From: Paracentrotus lividus
Lineage: Eukaryota; Echinodermata; Echinoidea; Camarodonta; Echinidae
Assembly (NCBI GenBank): GCA_940671915.1
Contig: CALNVZ010003434.1
Location: 1,031,859-1,095,858, forward strand
Direction of reading: 5' to 3'
DNA length: 64,000 nt
The notes beneath the pieces were generated by a model, which made no database searches, was not told the DNA's origin, and saw nothing but the letters and a program-made list of their open reading frames with translations. Below are positions 15,446 to 27,272 of this stretch, piece after piece. A program made the translations under genes and the position numbers. Numbering within the stretch: position 1 is the stretch's first letter; every line of letters starts with the position of its first letter.

Positions 15446-18400
15446 TATTATTTATTATTATATATATTAACACCAAGCATATTTAAATGATTTAAGTTAT
15501 TTTCATTCAGTTGACCATCTAAATACCTATAAAATAGTTGGAATGTCTCAGAAAGTCATCATTATGCTTTAAAAACTGAATAACACAGCCATGCGTTTGG
15601 AACTCGCCCTAACTCGCCCTCTTTTGTGTTACGCCACCGATTGAAAAATCTAAAAATCTTGCCCATATCAGGATCAAAGTGTAATAACATTAAAATTTTA
15701 AGCCTCTACATACAAAAATACATATTTTCTGTAAGGAAATTTCCAGAGAATGTCAAAAATGGCATTCATAATAAGGTAGGATGTAGTAGTAACATCTTAT
15801 GTGGGGATTTTAAAATTATTTTGGAGGGACCCCAAATTTTTAATTCAGAGCCCCTATTTACGTCCCCCTTTCCAATGACCCTTAATTTATTTAAACCATA
15901 TTTCGATTGCTCATGAAATTTCCTTTCAAATATGTATTTATAAGTAAATTTCTTCATTTCATAAAAAATAATCTTCACCTTAAATGTAGCAGGGTTATTT
16001 TGTTTATCTCATGACCAGTGGATGGGGTTCAATCCCCCCTCTACATGGAACCAAATTTTCTGAAACTAGGCATGTGTTTGGGGCATGTAAGAAAAAATAA
16101 GCCTGCAAAGCTTCACACGTCTATCTCAAACACTTTTTGATGCTGTCGGCATATGTAATTGGCATTTACGTTTTGCATTTGGTACTACATGTTTAATACA
16201 CGGCCTATAGGTAAACTGAAAGCGAAACCCCGGTTATGACAGTAGTTAGAACACGCAGGCAGGAGGATTGATTGAAGCTCATTATTGTCTTTCCTGTCAC
16301 ATATTATGTTAAATTAATTTCTCAAGAGGGACCAAAAATTAATGCTTGTATAAGTTAGTCCAATCATAAAACGTGTGATTACATTTTTGTTTTCTGGACC
16401 CATATTTGGTTCGTAGTAGAATGTCTCTATGTAGTCAGTAGAAGATCCATGCAGTTCGCCAGTGTCAAACTCTACGTTCACAAGACATCTTAGTATTCGG
16501 ATCAAATACGAGCAGTAGTAACTCTTACGCGGACTACTTCTGCACTAGCACTCATCCACATCGAATCTCATGTGTAGAAAACGTATTCGAATCAACTACA
16601 CTTGATCTCAGTGATCTTAAAATAATACTCATACGAAAAAAAAGATATTAACCAAATATTATCTACTAGCTTATTCACAAATACCTAAGCGTAAGCGTAA
16701 TCTACCTCTACTGTCCATGTATCTCCCTAATCAACAATTCCGTTGTTCAGTTTTGGTCACACCCACATATAAGATAACTTCATTTATGCACCCAAAGAAG
16801 TATAACAATTTCATGATTTTCCTATAGAACTCTTCGCCTCATAGCCTTATGTAAACACCTCTTTCACTCCGAATTTCCTTAACATTAGATCTTTTTTTTC
16901 ATTAGAAAGACATAAGAATTATGCTACTAATGTGTATTTTTTAATTTGTATAAATTATGCTAACATAATTTTGCTTGCAGCTATAATCATTCCATTCAGG
17001 AAATTATCTCTTTTTTTTTGATATTTACAATAGCTCGCATATGTCAGCGCTCAAAGGGAGTACGATCTATTATGACTTGTGTCAAAAAGAAAAAGAAGTG
17101 ACCTAGATGAACTAGACTTACTTGGGTTACGTCAATAAGATCTTATCGACTTTACATATAAGCTTCGCATGCAATCAATCATAGCTTCAAACCGGTTTCG
17201 TTCCAGATCGTATATATGTTCTGGAGAACATTTAATGACCTTATCGAACCTCGATAATCTCTAGATCTCACAATCACAATTCGTAGTACGCTCATCGACA
17301 TTATACATTGCTATAGGATAAAAATTTGATCTCACATTCTATTGCGGTGAATAAGTATAGTTTCAAACGAGATATGATACAGCTAACTAAATCGCCAGTA
17401 CAATCTAAGAATACACACCACTTCAATTCATCAACCTTTATTAATTCACTTCAACTCTGCTTCATCAATATAGCACTAATTACACACAACGTCTGTGCTT
17501 GCAGCCTAATAATAGATTTTTACCCGCAAATATGCTCATATCCAACGACAGCTATGGCTACTCTCATCCACCCCTACAACATGTATTTCAATGTTAATTC
17601 CTAAACGTTCTACGTAGAAATAAGTGAAAATAATACTATACATGATCCAGGGTACAGACCATCCCCTTACTAATATACACAACCATATCCAGTTATAAAC
17701 TCACCTATAGTAATTTCACTCCACCTTAAGTGACACCTTAATAACTAACGACAGTATACAAGTGTTGCAGTACACATCAGAACTTGCATCCCACCGAAAA
17801 GTCTGTAAGGAGTCCACGTGCGAACTCTTATACATACTTTATTTTCTCATGAGTCGTAGGAGCTACCAGTCACTTCCACAAACCTCCACAATTTGCAAAT
17901 AGTCCGCGAACTCAACCTAGTCGTCCTCACACTGAGCGAATATGTGCAACAGTTGAATCCACCTTAATGATCCTGTGCGACCTAGCCATAGCTACTTAAT
18001 GAAATGACCATAAATATCCATAGAGCAAGATGCTCAAAATAGACCTAAGCGACAGTTACCTTGCACGTAAACGTCAACAAGAACACGCGTGTCGTAATCG
18101 AAATAAGCATATAGTGATTCTTCATTTCAGAAATCGGCATACGTTTTGCAAACATCGTGTTTTTCAATTCAATTTTGAAAATTTCCATGTACTGACGTTT
18201 TTAAAATGAATGAAAATTTCTTTTATTCTGTGGATCCGATATGCATTATGGAACCTGACTTAACCATAAGATACCAACTGACCGAATAGAAGCATCTATA
18301 TTTGAAATTTCTTTTTTAAATTAATCCTATTATGTCTCATATTATTCATGATGTCGCTCTGGTCACTTTGTCAATCATTCGAATCTTCATGTGGTGACAT

Positions 18401-18989
18401 TTTTAGGTGGGTCACGTGATTTTCGACACTATAAGCAAAAAACTGTCAAGAAAAATGAAAAATTTTATACATAGTGCAGTCTAAAATGTTACATTTCCTT
18501 ATACATAGGTCTCCACCCGCTTGAGCATAAATTGACTCTACTCCGCATCGTCGGTAAACCTTTTATCAACTCAACACCCTATCATCAGTCATCTTGGAGA
18601 GTGTTTTAGGTAGCTGTCAAGACTGCGAGAGAGGCGGAAGATTAATTTCGCTGTAATTCCCTGGCATAAGGGCGGAGAGGGGATAAGAGATTAAAATAAA
18701 CTTTTATCAGTTTTAATCACAAAACTCTTACTTAACCATAAGACTCTATATGTCTTAAACTAAGCGTACTCAGATTCAGGGTCTTCCACAGAGCTTATCC
18801 CGCTGGCCATGATGCCCTCTATAAGAGTCTCGGTCTGTTTTAATTGAGTATATGCGCTACATCGAAATCTTGCTCTGTACTCGTCATCAAATAAAACCTA
18901 GAATCTAAGAGATTTGATTCAGGATAATGATCAACGCTCGTTACATATGCTATTAATCGATCACCATACAAGAACAGCGTACTGCGATC

Positions 18990-19392
18990 GCTTAGACTAC
19001 AAGAAAGCACTGCCAATCTTTCCCAACAATGATTAATAACTATATTTTATACTATAAATTAATCAATGCTTAATTTGATGCAATTACATATAAGAAGTCA
19101 TAATTTTGTTCTAATTGACAAAACTAAAAGCTTTTGGAATAGCTACATTTCTTTAGGCTTTGATCATAATCATATATAGGATTCCTGACAATAATTCCTT
19201 ATGTAAAAAAATTGGATCTATATCGAAACTAAACCTTCCTTATGATTTATTTCGATCTGTTTTATGATATTCTTATGTATTTCTTTTTTTTTCGACCTCT
19301 TTGTTTTTTCGCAATTTTTTTTTTATGTGGCATAACAATTTTGGACATAATAATGCTAAAATGAATTAAATTCAGCCAATGAAAGTGAAAAT
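18990..19392. repeat. Right arm of the diverged inverted repeat flanking the first TRIM gene
   Basis: Reverse-complement partner of 10829-11220. The outer boundary is sharp: homology stops at the sequence TTCAGCCAATGAAAGTG (about 19,372), which is also a junction point in the repeat array at 27,273. Confidence 0.6.
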
Positions 19393-19830
19393 AATCAGAC
19401 CTTTATGACCGCCCCCCACCCAGTAGGTCACGTGTGTGACCGATTTGTTAGCTAATTAATAATCAAATTAAAACTTGTCATGGATTCATATTTGGTGAGA
19501 TGCAAGGTACATTAAATCTAGCTTTTATGAGAAAAATAATAACAATTACCAGAGCCATGGTTAAGGCGGGGCATAAACTTTTGTGTTTTCTGGTCACGTG
19601 TGTCGACAATATTGAGGGCAATTAATTTCCAGGGTTGATTATCTTAATATAATCAATTTAACAACATTATTTTTGGTTAGATTAAAAGGAATAAAGTAAT
19701 AATGAAAGTCGTAATAACAGTAATCCATGTTAGGAAGTCAGCATTTCCATTCCAGTCAGGGTTAAAACAAAATTATATTTTATGTACCTTTTTCCATCTA
19801 ATTATCATTTATGTTAATTATGCAAATGAG
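19372..19830. repeat. Copy of the repeat-array segment also found at 27.27, 30.54 and 35.58 kb
   Basis: Starts CAGCCAATGAAAGTGAAAAT and runs through GGCGGGGCATAAACT, TTCTGGTCACGTGTGT and CCAGTCAGGGTTAAAA. In the other copies a transposon end (AGGCCCGT...) interrupts it right after CATAAACTT, whereas here it is uninterrupted. This copy therefore shows the empty site. Confidence 0.75.
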
Positions 19831-20370
19831 CATGAACAATTGCAAAAATCACGAAAAAAAACCCATCAGTTCATGAACTTCAGACATTTCTTTACTTGAA
19901 ATATGCAGCTTAAAATAAAAAAGCAAAAACTTTATTTTGTCCCAAAAAGGTCAATGGGCGTTTTCAGATTATAGGGGCGTCCCTGCATCCCGCCTGAATC
20001 AGCCAGTGTACTTAAATTTGTTCATGGTGTTGTTTTTGAAAGTTTTGTTGGGAATTAATAGAGAGAAAAAAAAGCAAGAAAATACAACATCACACGATAA
20101 TGTCTCTCGCCATGTCTCAATATGTAATCGTAATAAATATTGTGATGTAAGAAATGTACTTATTTTCAAATAAAGCTAAGCTGATATGTTTTCTTTCAAG
20201 AATGCATATCGTGTAAGAAAGACATATAGAGGGAAAGAATACAGACCTGGTGACACAAACAAAATATAAAAATGCAAATGTAAAATACAGCACATGTAGT
20301 GCGATCATGTAAGTTGAAAGCAAGTTGGAGAGACAGAGATAGATAGAAAGAGAAAAAAGAAATCTGTGCG
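19831..20370. other. No gene seen
   Basis: AT-rich, with short ORFs on both strands lacking domain features or codon-use support. Confidence 0.4.
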
Positions 20371-20373
20371 CTA

Positions 20374-20514
20374 TGGCCCGAATTCACAAACGTGGTTTAG
20401 TTAGTCCATGTGCTTAATCAGGTGGTTTGTTGAATACCAAAATTTAGACATGGTCTAAATCCGTGGTTTAAACAATTGATTTAGACCATGGACCACGTTT
20501 GTGAATTCGCGGCC
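20374..20514. mobile_element. Small MITE with TIR GGCC-GAATTCACAAACGTGGT
   Basis: Left end GGCCCGAATTCACAAACGTG and right end CCACGTTTGTGAATTCGCGGCC are inverted repeats about 140 bp apart, with TAT on both outer sides. The inside is also partly palindromic (TTTAGACATGGTCTAAAT and ATTTAGACCATGG). A three-base flank and GG start would fit a PIF/Harbinger-derived MITE, but this is a guess. Confidence 0.75.
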
Positions 20515-20529
20515 TATGTGTCTAGTCTA

Positions 20530-20790
20530 GTGCCAGTGTGTGTGATAACACAAACACACAAAAACACACGCTTACACATACGCACATCATTTACACCTAA
20601 CACAAACCCACACACGCCTTTACAAGATTCGAAATGTAACCTTTTTTTTTAAAGATTTGGATGAGAATGTAGGTGCGTATGTTGATCGGGATAGTATGTG
20701 TGTGGGTATGTGTGTTGTGTTGTCTGTGTGTATGTGAGCATCTGTAAGTGTGAGAGTTAGAACGAGAGAGGGAGAGAGAGAGATGGATAC
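20530..20790. repeat. CA/TG and GA-rich microsatellite tract
   Basis: CACA-rich bases at about 20,540-20,615, then TGTGTG words at 20,695-20,750 and GAGAGAGA at 20,765-20,785. Open frames across it are low-complexity shadows. Confidence 0.8.
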
Positions 20791-20968
20791 GAAAGAGTGC
20801 ATGCATATTTGGAAATCGAAAAAGTAATAATAGGCGCTTAATGTGAACCATCAAATGTCCTTATTAAAAATGATTGTGTGAATTAGAGAAAGAGAGAGAA
20901 CGAGGGGGGGGGGTGGGTGTTCCGGATGGGTCCTATTGTACCTATTATTTAGTACGTTCTTCAACCTA

Positions 20969-21212
20969 GGGTGGTATCTCACTTCGCAGGAGACGTCTCA
21001 GCGACAGAATAGAAAATTTCGTCTCCGCGACGGATAAAAAGTATTAGAGACGTCTCGGAGACGAATTTGGACTACTTCAAGACTTTTTTCATATGAACTG
21101 TTGCGGAAAGTCTCCGCGATATCGGAGACGTCTCTAATACTTTTTATCCGTCTCGGAGACGAAATTTTTTATGCTGTCGCAGAGACGTCTCCGCGAAGTG
21201 AGATACCACCCC
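20969..21212. mobile_element. 244-bp palindromic MITE, TIR GGGTGGTATCTCACTTCGC
   Basis: Ends GGGTGGTATCTCACTTCG and CGAAGTGAGATACCACCC are inverted. The interior is built from GAGACGTCTC palindromes and the mirrored words CGGATAAAAAGTATTAGAGACG and CTCTAATACTTTTTATCCG. Related GAGACGTCTC-rich sequence sits inside the larger element at 28.43-28.80 and 33.15-33.72 kb. Confidence 0.85.
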
Positions 21213-21378
21213 AACTCGTTCCTTGAGACTCTTGAGGTCAGGTTCACTATGTTGGTTGTTGATCCCATAGTGACTTAAATATACGGTGAGCGTTCTTTTG
21301 TACACGCCTCCTCAGTCTTATGGGATGCACTCCACAACTCTTTGAGAATGGCTAATGATTTCTTAAAAAAACATCAAT

Positions 21379-21984
21379 TTAACCGTAAAAACCCTAACCC
21401 TAACAAGACGGGGGTGGGGGGGGGGCTGAATCAGCCCCCTAAGATCTCGGCTGTTGACCGCGCGATCGAACCGAAAATTGGCACGCGCGTTACCCACAGC
21501 ATCATCTACAAAACTGAAGAGTCATATTCTCCTTATGAATTCTGTTGTGTTTGAAATTTCTAAATGTATTTCTCTGTTTTTCAACTTTTTTTGTTTTTTA
21601 TTGTTTGTCCGATGGAAATCTTGGGCGACACTATTCCAATCATAAACAACACGAACTTAATTGATTTTAATCAGTAAAAGAAAAGATAATGGTACATTCA
21701 TGAATTTTGGCTAGAAACACAATTTGCATTGGTTGTATATGTAATGTACAACCGTTTAATGTTTTTTTGCAACTTCAGGTCTGACATGCATTTACGAAAT
21801 GTTGCGTAATTTCGGAACCGCGTAGCAGGGTCTCACAAATTTGGTCTCAAAAGTTGCGCGAGACTTTAAAGAAAAATTTATGAAGTCTCGGCGATTTTTT
21901 TAAAAGTGAAGTGGCAAAGTTATCGCAAAAATGTCGAGGGGAGGGGGGGGGGGCTGAATTAGCCCCCAGTCTTTTTAGGGTTAA
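21379..21984. mobile_element. piggyBac-like non-autonomous element, TTAA flanks
   Basis: Bounded by TTAA at 21379-21382 and 21981-21984. Ends read TTAACC.TAAAAACCCTAACC... on the left and, reversed, TTAACCCTAAAAAGACTGGG on the right, both followed by GGGGGCTGAATCAGCCCC-type palindromes. TTAACCCT with TTAA target duplication is the piggyBac pattern. No transposase is present in the 600 bp; ORFs crossing it are shadows. Confidence 0.8.
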
Positions 21985-22365
21985 TGAACTCAGTGCCCGA
22001 CAACATCTTTGTAATTTCTTTGCTTTAATGCTGCAGTCACACAGACACTTACGTTGAGTTACGTCCGGGTTGCGTTCAAAATTTTTTTTTTCTGCCGATC
22101 TCCACGGATGCCTTCCCGTCATAGTCAACATTTTAAATAATCCGATAAAACAGAGACAAACATAAGAAATGATAGAAAAGAACATGACATGAGGATAAAA
22201 CAACAAATATGTAAATATAGACGAATTCGGTTTGGGTGCTATTTTGTCATGGTACTGGTGGAAGTCATTGCTTGGGGGCTTCCAACGTATTACGCATGCT
22301 CCTTGTGTGCGCATGTATGCGTAACAAAGGAAAATGTACAAACGCGCACATGGCGCATGTGTAGT

Positions 22366-23487
22366 ACACTGAGTGATTTCACGTTCGTTGTTGGTGTTGG
22401 TGTTAGTGTTAGCAGAGTGAAATTCTGCTAAAATCGAGCTCAAACACCGAGCTCAGATCCAGATGAGAGTCGATACCGATATCCCAACACGCGCGGATCG
22501 ATAGCCTAAGTGCCTAACACCGTCTGAAGAAAAATGGCGTCGACGCAAATCGTAGCGAAGTACCGGTTTTGTTGTTTAAAACTGCTCGAATATTCCTGAA
22601 GAAGGCCATAAAAGGTTAGAATCATACCAGTAAATCAAAAAATAATCCTTCTTCAAACCTCTCTTTGTACAAATTTCCCTCATGACGGATATTTTTTGAC
22701 GAAACATTAATATACGTTTACTGTTCATATCTCGGGCAATTTTTCGCAAGCAGCAGGAAATGGAGCGTAACCTAATTCACTTCAAAGCCAGGCCGGGCCG
22801 CGCAGCGCCTAGCCTCCAGACCCTATAATTTCGTACATCTGTTCAGATTAGCAGCAGCGATTGATCATGCATTTTGTTCCTAAAATATAGATTGAGAAGA
22901 CATCCATGTTGATGATATTTATTCCCTATACGATTTACTACGGAATATCTTATTTTATATTTTCTAATAATTTTTTCCAATGAATTTAGATGAAATTTCT
23001 TGGACCCTTGTTAGGCTTGAAGAGTAAGTAGCCGATTTGTGAATCCATCTCGTTAACCCAAAAACTAACAAATTTTGTAGGTCTTGAATATTAATTGATT
23101 AATTATTTTGTAAACTAAAGTATTGATACTCTGCTATTCGAGCCTCCACTGCCCTTATTATTCACCAGACAAACCAAACGTTGGCCAACACCAACACTAA
23201 CACCGAGTATGAAATGAACTTTTTCTTAATCCCTAGGGGTTTAGTGACAGTGTTAGTCAATTGAAATTTGCACGTGAAATTTAACACCGGCTGCAGAGCT
23301 CGGTTCAGCTGACGACATTTGACACAAAATGAAACACCAGCAACCGGAAATACGTCAAAATTTAGAGGTCAACACCTAACACTAACTGATTTTATTTCCA
23401 TTTCACGTTCGGTGTTAGATCAGACTTCTGCTGCAAAATATACGCTAACACCGATTATAACACCGAACGTGAAATCACTCACTGGGT
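22366..23487. mobile_element. 1.1-kb transposon with GTGTTA-rich ends, TIR near GAGTGATTTCACGTTCG
   Basis: Left end CTGAGTGATTTCACGTTCG then GTTGGTGTTGGTGTTAGTG; right end mirrors it (AACACCGAACGTGAAATCAC, TCACTG). Further AACACCGA/CACGTGAAAT words lie inside at 23,160-23,420. No coding capacity is seen. It is nested in the unit with 25-bp ends. Confidence 0.75.
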
Positions 23488-23539
23488 AATCCCCAGGTAT
23501 ATGGCTGACACATAGAGGGCTCACCTCCATGAAATGCTG

Positions 23540-23760
23540 CCCGAATCGAAATTCTTAGGGCGATTGTTTTGCGGATGCCACCTATTTTTAGTCTATTGTT
23601 ATATGGAAGAAAGTCGTTGTTGTAGCCTACTGTCGACATCAGTGTCGAGTGGTATACGTATATGACCTACGGTCACCTACGATTCCGACACGATTCTGGC
23701 AGGTTCTGACCGCACATGGTTGTCGCCACAGCCATCGCCTCCTATGGGACAGGCCCTTTA
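23540..23760. mobile_element. Right-end fragment of the 0.86-kb GGGCCTRTCCCACA element
   Basis: Matches 26,610-26,828: GGGCGATTGTTTTGCGGATG, TAGTCTATTG, ACCTACGATTCCGACACGAT and the terminal GGGACAGGCCC. The left part is missing. Confidence 0.75.
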
Positions 23761-24320
23761 GAAGCCAAAACGATTTTTTCTAGCACTTTATAGCATGGAA
23801 AGATATAAAAAGCCCGCCAAACGTTATTTGCACAAACACGTGATCATTACTACCTAAATTTCGCTTTCTCATACTCCGCTCGACTATCACATAATTGGTT
23901 GCTGTGCATGGTATTTATGACCTTTATCAGATTGTTTACCGAAATACTGTGCTAACACAGGCCTACTCAAACAACGCCCATCCCTCCATCTATTACATGC
24001 AAAACGTTAATTATTGCAGTTGACACTGATCATTCAACTGTCCATGGCCGCTAACCTTTAGGCTTTGATTTATTTCAAAACTAACGATTACCCGATCGAT
24101 TATGCTCTGAGCTTAACATCCGAAGCATGCCTGTCAACGGTCAGCTCGGTTACCAGTTCGTTGAATTAGATATGATTGACTGAGCCGCTGTAATACGGCT
24201 CTCTATGTCCTTCTGATCCTGGGTGAAGACTACATGAGCAGCCTAACTGCGTCACGGAGCCCCCCGCCACTACAGGAACGTGGATGCAGCCAAGTTCTCA
24301 CATTGCGCCGCGTCGAGAAC
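23761..24320 (+). pseudogene. Noisy copy of the TRIM 5' flank and first codons
   Basis: Follows the line of 26,829-27,272 (AAAGATATAAAAAGCCCGCC, ACACGTGATCATTACTACC) but from about 24,050 it degrades through dense insertions. Words such as GCAGCCAAGTTCTCACATTGCGC near 24,285 correspond to the ACCAAGTTCTCACAATCGC codons of the other copies. No usable ORF. Confidence 0.6.
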
Positions 24321-24989
24321 GCCTGGGGCACGCCTGAGCTCATGTGTCAGTCCACGTATGACGAAACCTGCTCTCGAAAACGTAATAATCAGCCCTCTGG
24401 CTATGACCTGCGTCGCCCGCCCGGCGCGGCGAGCGCGGGGGCCGGCACCCACGTGTGAGGTCACACGTCCGGCTCGCCCTCCAGCGCCCGAGGCGTAGCG
24501 CTTGGGCACAACGGCGTGATCGCGAGGTGACGCCGATTGTGCTATAGCTAGTATTATAACTATCAATTCAAACTTGTCAGATTAGTATTTGTGAAACTTG
24601 CAAGACTTATCTGAAGCTTTGTGGAGAAAGAATAATACAATACCAGAGCCCATGATTTACAAGGCGAGGGCATAAACTTTAGGCCCGCCGTATACTACTA
24701 AGGAGTTTAGAGATCTGTCACGGCAATTTAAAAAAACTCCCAGCACGAGAAAAAATAAAGATTCAACGTGTGTACAACCTTCCCGTTACGGCTGCGACAG
24801 TGTCTCACTAGTGCACTGCGAACGCCAGCAAGGATTTAAACCGGAAATATCCATTGAAAATAATTTGACGGGGCGCGAACATCTTTTTCTGTTTCTGTAA
24901 GCCACTGTACGCTCCTATCAGATTAGATAACGAGCTCTGCAGTGGCCTGACGGACTGCGGTGACGCATGCATCGAGGGAACAAATAACA
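24320..24989. other. Very noisy copy of array sequence next to the 25-N gap
   Basis: Compared with 27,273-27,700 the same words appear with many inserted G/C bases (AATAATCAGCCCT, CACGTGTGA, CAAACTTGTCA, GGGCATAAACTT, AGGAGTTTAGA). The high GC at 24.30-24.52 kb creates ORFs on both strands that have no counterpart in the clean copy. The end of the AGGCCCGT transposon is recognisable at about 24,682. Confidence 0.7.
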
Positions 24990-25014
24990 NNNNNNNNNNN
25001 NNNNNNNNNNNNNN
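24990..25014. other. Assembly gap (25 Ns)
   Basis: Run of N in the sequence. A fixed 25-base gap is typical of a long-read gap filler that could extend both sides without closing. Confidence 0.95.
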
Positions 25015-25059
25015 CGAATTCGTTTATACGGAAAGTGTCTGTGTGACTGCAGCATTATG

Positions 25060-25813
25060 GTATTTTATATCTCTACTTGTTTTTGTTTTTTTATTTCTTT
25101 TATTAGCGCATAGGGACATTGCTATTTTGGAAAGAGTTATGCGCTGTAATATAACTTATTATTTATTGTTATTTTCAATGTTACTATTGTAATTATTTAT
25201 TTTGTTATCAATATCATTCGATAGCCCGCCCCCAAAATGTCGGGCCCCGCAAAAATTCTGTCCTGAAAAAAAAAAAACCCAGACTCCCCCCCCCCCAAAA
25301 AAAAAAAAAATAAAAAAAAAATAAAGGGAAGATCTCATTTACCACTAAAATCTGAATTTTCTACATTATTTACATTACATATACGTGATTTACAACCGGA
25401 AATCAAAGTTAAAATAAACGTACAAGAAAAGAAAAGAAGAGAAGAAAAAACAAACAAACAAACAAACAAGCACCACCTTATTAAAATTCAGTGTGTCACA
25501 CAACTTATCACATCTACAGATATTTCGACTTCGTTGACTATTTGCCGCCAGATCGAAACCTGCTCGTCCACGTGATATACCAGAAAATATCAATGTGTAC
25601 GTAGGTTCAAGGCATAGTGTGGTACGGTATGTCACGAAAACAGCCCCTTGTGAGGGCCAAAATTGATTTTGGTAGGCATTTCTTTTTTTTTATTAGATTT
25701 TAACACGCTTAGAGTAACCAATTGAATGGTATGTGACATTTGTTCGTCATTTATTCCATTGTATAGTACATTTCCAAATCTTTATGTTGACATTCATGTC
25801 CCCCCCCCCCCCC

Positions 25814-25849
<36 letters not shown>

Positions 25850-25969
25850 TGGAAGGAAGACACAGAATTTACCTATTGGGCCATATGGCGCCCCAAAATG
25901 ACCCCAGGAAGTGAAGGAGGGGTCTGAAAATTTGACCCCGTACTTGTTTTGGCCGAGTTGGACCTATCA
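25060..25969. repeat. Array segment upstream of the TRIM flank, first copy
   Basis: From about 25,217 it matches 30,775-31,457 and 35,815-36,480 (AAAATTCTGTCCTGAAAAAA, GTCCACGTGATATACCAGAA, ATTTGTTCGTCATTTATT). Contains homopolymers of C and A at 25,280-25,320 and 25,801-25,846. Part of it is the outer section of the TRIM 5' flank. Confidence 0.7.
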
Positions 25970-26828
25970 AGGGCCTATCCCACAGAAGGGCGATCGTTTT
26001 GGCGACAACCTACGAACCACCTGTCGCAACCATGCGCGGGTCCAATCGCCTATATATAAGTTCGTGAATTTTCGCGTCTGTCGCCAAAAGAGACGTAGCA
26101 CAATTCAGTTCACCGCTGGATTTTCAACGAGTTAAACAATAGCCGGCGTCTGTAAGGTTGACGCCAATAACGATAACCGTAGTCTGTCTTCTCTTGACAC
26201 GACAAGGTGTTATCGTAGATTGTCACAGATGTCTCATGTTTAGCGGCGGGCAACGGAAGCCATTTGTAGGTTGCCGCGCGACAGCGTATGTTTGCACCGG
26301 CGAACCAAACGGCCGGTGAAATCCGCTAGGGCCTTCGTCTCCAACTTATTTCACCAAAATTAAACTCGGCCTCCTATTCAAACACCGTACAGTCACCGCG
26401 CACATTTTTTTAAATTTTAAAAATCACCCGCGACCCAATTATCATCCGCGTCTTTTGGCGGACTGAGACGACACTCACGCACCAATAGGAGACAGGCGCC
26501 GTAAGGTAAGAAACACTCGATCGCCTGTCGCCGCAGCATGCCGTCGCAAAGATCGACACAGAATGCAAGTTAATATTCAATTGATTTTAAGCTGCGACAG
26601 GAGAAGTCCGGCCGCAAGATGAGCGAAATTCTAGGGCGATTGTTTTTGCGGATGCCACCCTATTTTTAGTCTATTGTTTATATGGAAGAAAGTCGTTGTT
26701 GTAGCCTACTGTCGACATAGTCATAGGTATACGATATGACCTACGGTCACCTACGATTCCGACACGATTCTGGCAGGTTCTGACGGCACTGGTTGTCGCC
26801 ACAGCCAGTCGCCTCCTATGGACAGGCC
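25970..26828. mobile_element. 0.86-kb DNA transposon, TIR GGGCCTATCCCACAGAAGG, copy 1
   Basis: The left end GGGCCTATCCCACAGAAGGG then GCGATCGTTTTGGCGACAAC is mirrored at the right by GTTGTCGCCACAGCC...GACAGGCCC. It sits inside the TRIM 5' flank, which is uninterrupted at 12,340-12,771. No transposase ORF. Other copies: 31,458-32,309, 37,350-38,250, a right fragment at 23,540-23,760 and a left end at about 55,286. Confidence 0.85.
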
Positions 26829-27272
26829 CTTTAGAAGCCAAAACGATTTTTTCTAGCACTTTATAGCATGGAAAGATATAAAAAGCCCGCCAAACGTTAT
26901 TTGCACAAACACGTGATCATTACTACCTAAATTTTCGCTTTCTCATACTCCGTCGACTATCACATTAATTGTTTGCTGTGCATGGTATTTATGACCTTTA
27001 TCAGATTGTTTACCGAAATACTGTGCTAACACAGGCCTACTCAAACAACGCCCTCCAATCTATTACATGCAAAACGTAATTATTTGATTGATGATTATTT
27101 CAATGAGGGCTAAACTTTACTTTGACTTTATTTCAAAACTAAATACCCATGATTATTGATTTAAACATCAGCATCTTCGAGTTCAGCTTGTTACGTTTTA
27201 TTAGATATTTTGAGTTAACTGGAGAACATGCAGCTAATTTAGAACGGACACCAAGTTCTCACAATCGCATGT
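26829..27272 (+). pseudogene. Orphan TRIM gene head: 5' flank plus about 15 codons
   Basis: Parallels 12,455-12,820 of the intact gene, including GTTACGTTTTATT, GAGTTAACTGGAGAACATG and GCAGCTAATTTAGAACGGAC. The CDS is cut off at about CACAATCGCATGT, just before the RING cysteines, and joins the CAGCCAATGAAAG array segment. It cannot encode a TRIM protein. Confidence 0.75.

Larger units (their letters stand above)
14737..18989. other. Long gene-poor stretch downstream of the first TRIM gene
   Basis: No ORF with family features. It holds a remnant of the 40.87-kb foldback element (about 15,020-15,125) and a Tc1-like end at about 15,420. From about 16.5 to 19.0 kb the sequence is unlike its surroundings: few homopolymers, and many short CTA/CATA/CGA words. 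I see no gene in it. Confidence 0.5.
22026..25056. mobile_element. Inverted ends TAATGCTGCAGTCACACAGACACTT, 3 kb apart
   Basis: Bases 22026-22050 and 25032-25056 are perfect 25-base inverted repeats. They could be the TIRs of one element or ends of two copies. The interior contains another transposon, a copy of the TRIM 5' flank array and an N gap, so the integrity of the unit is doubtful. Confidence 0.55.

Noticed and set aside
21847-22443. 198-codon minus-strand ORF
   Set aside because: It runs across the right end of the piggyBac-like element, the 25-base inverted end and the start of another transposon; the peptide has no domain and its frame follows unrelated repeats.
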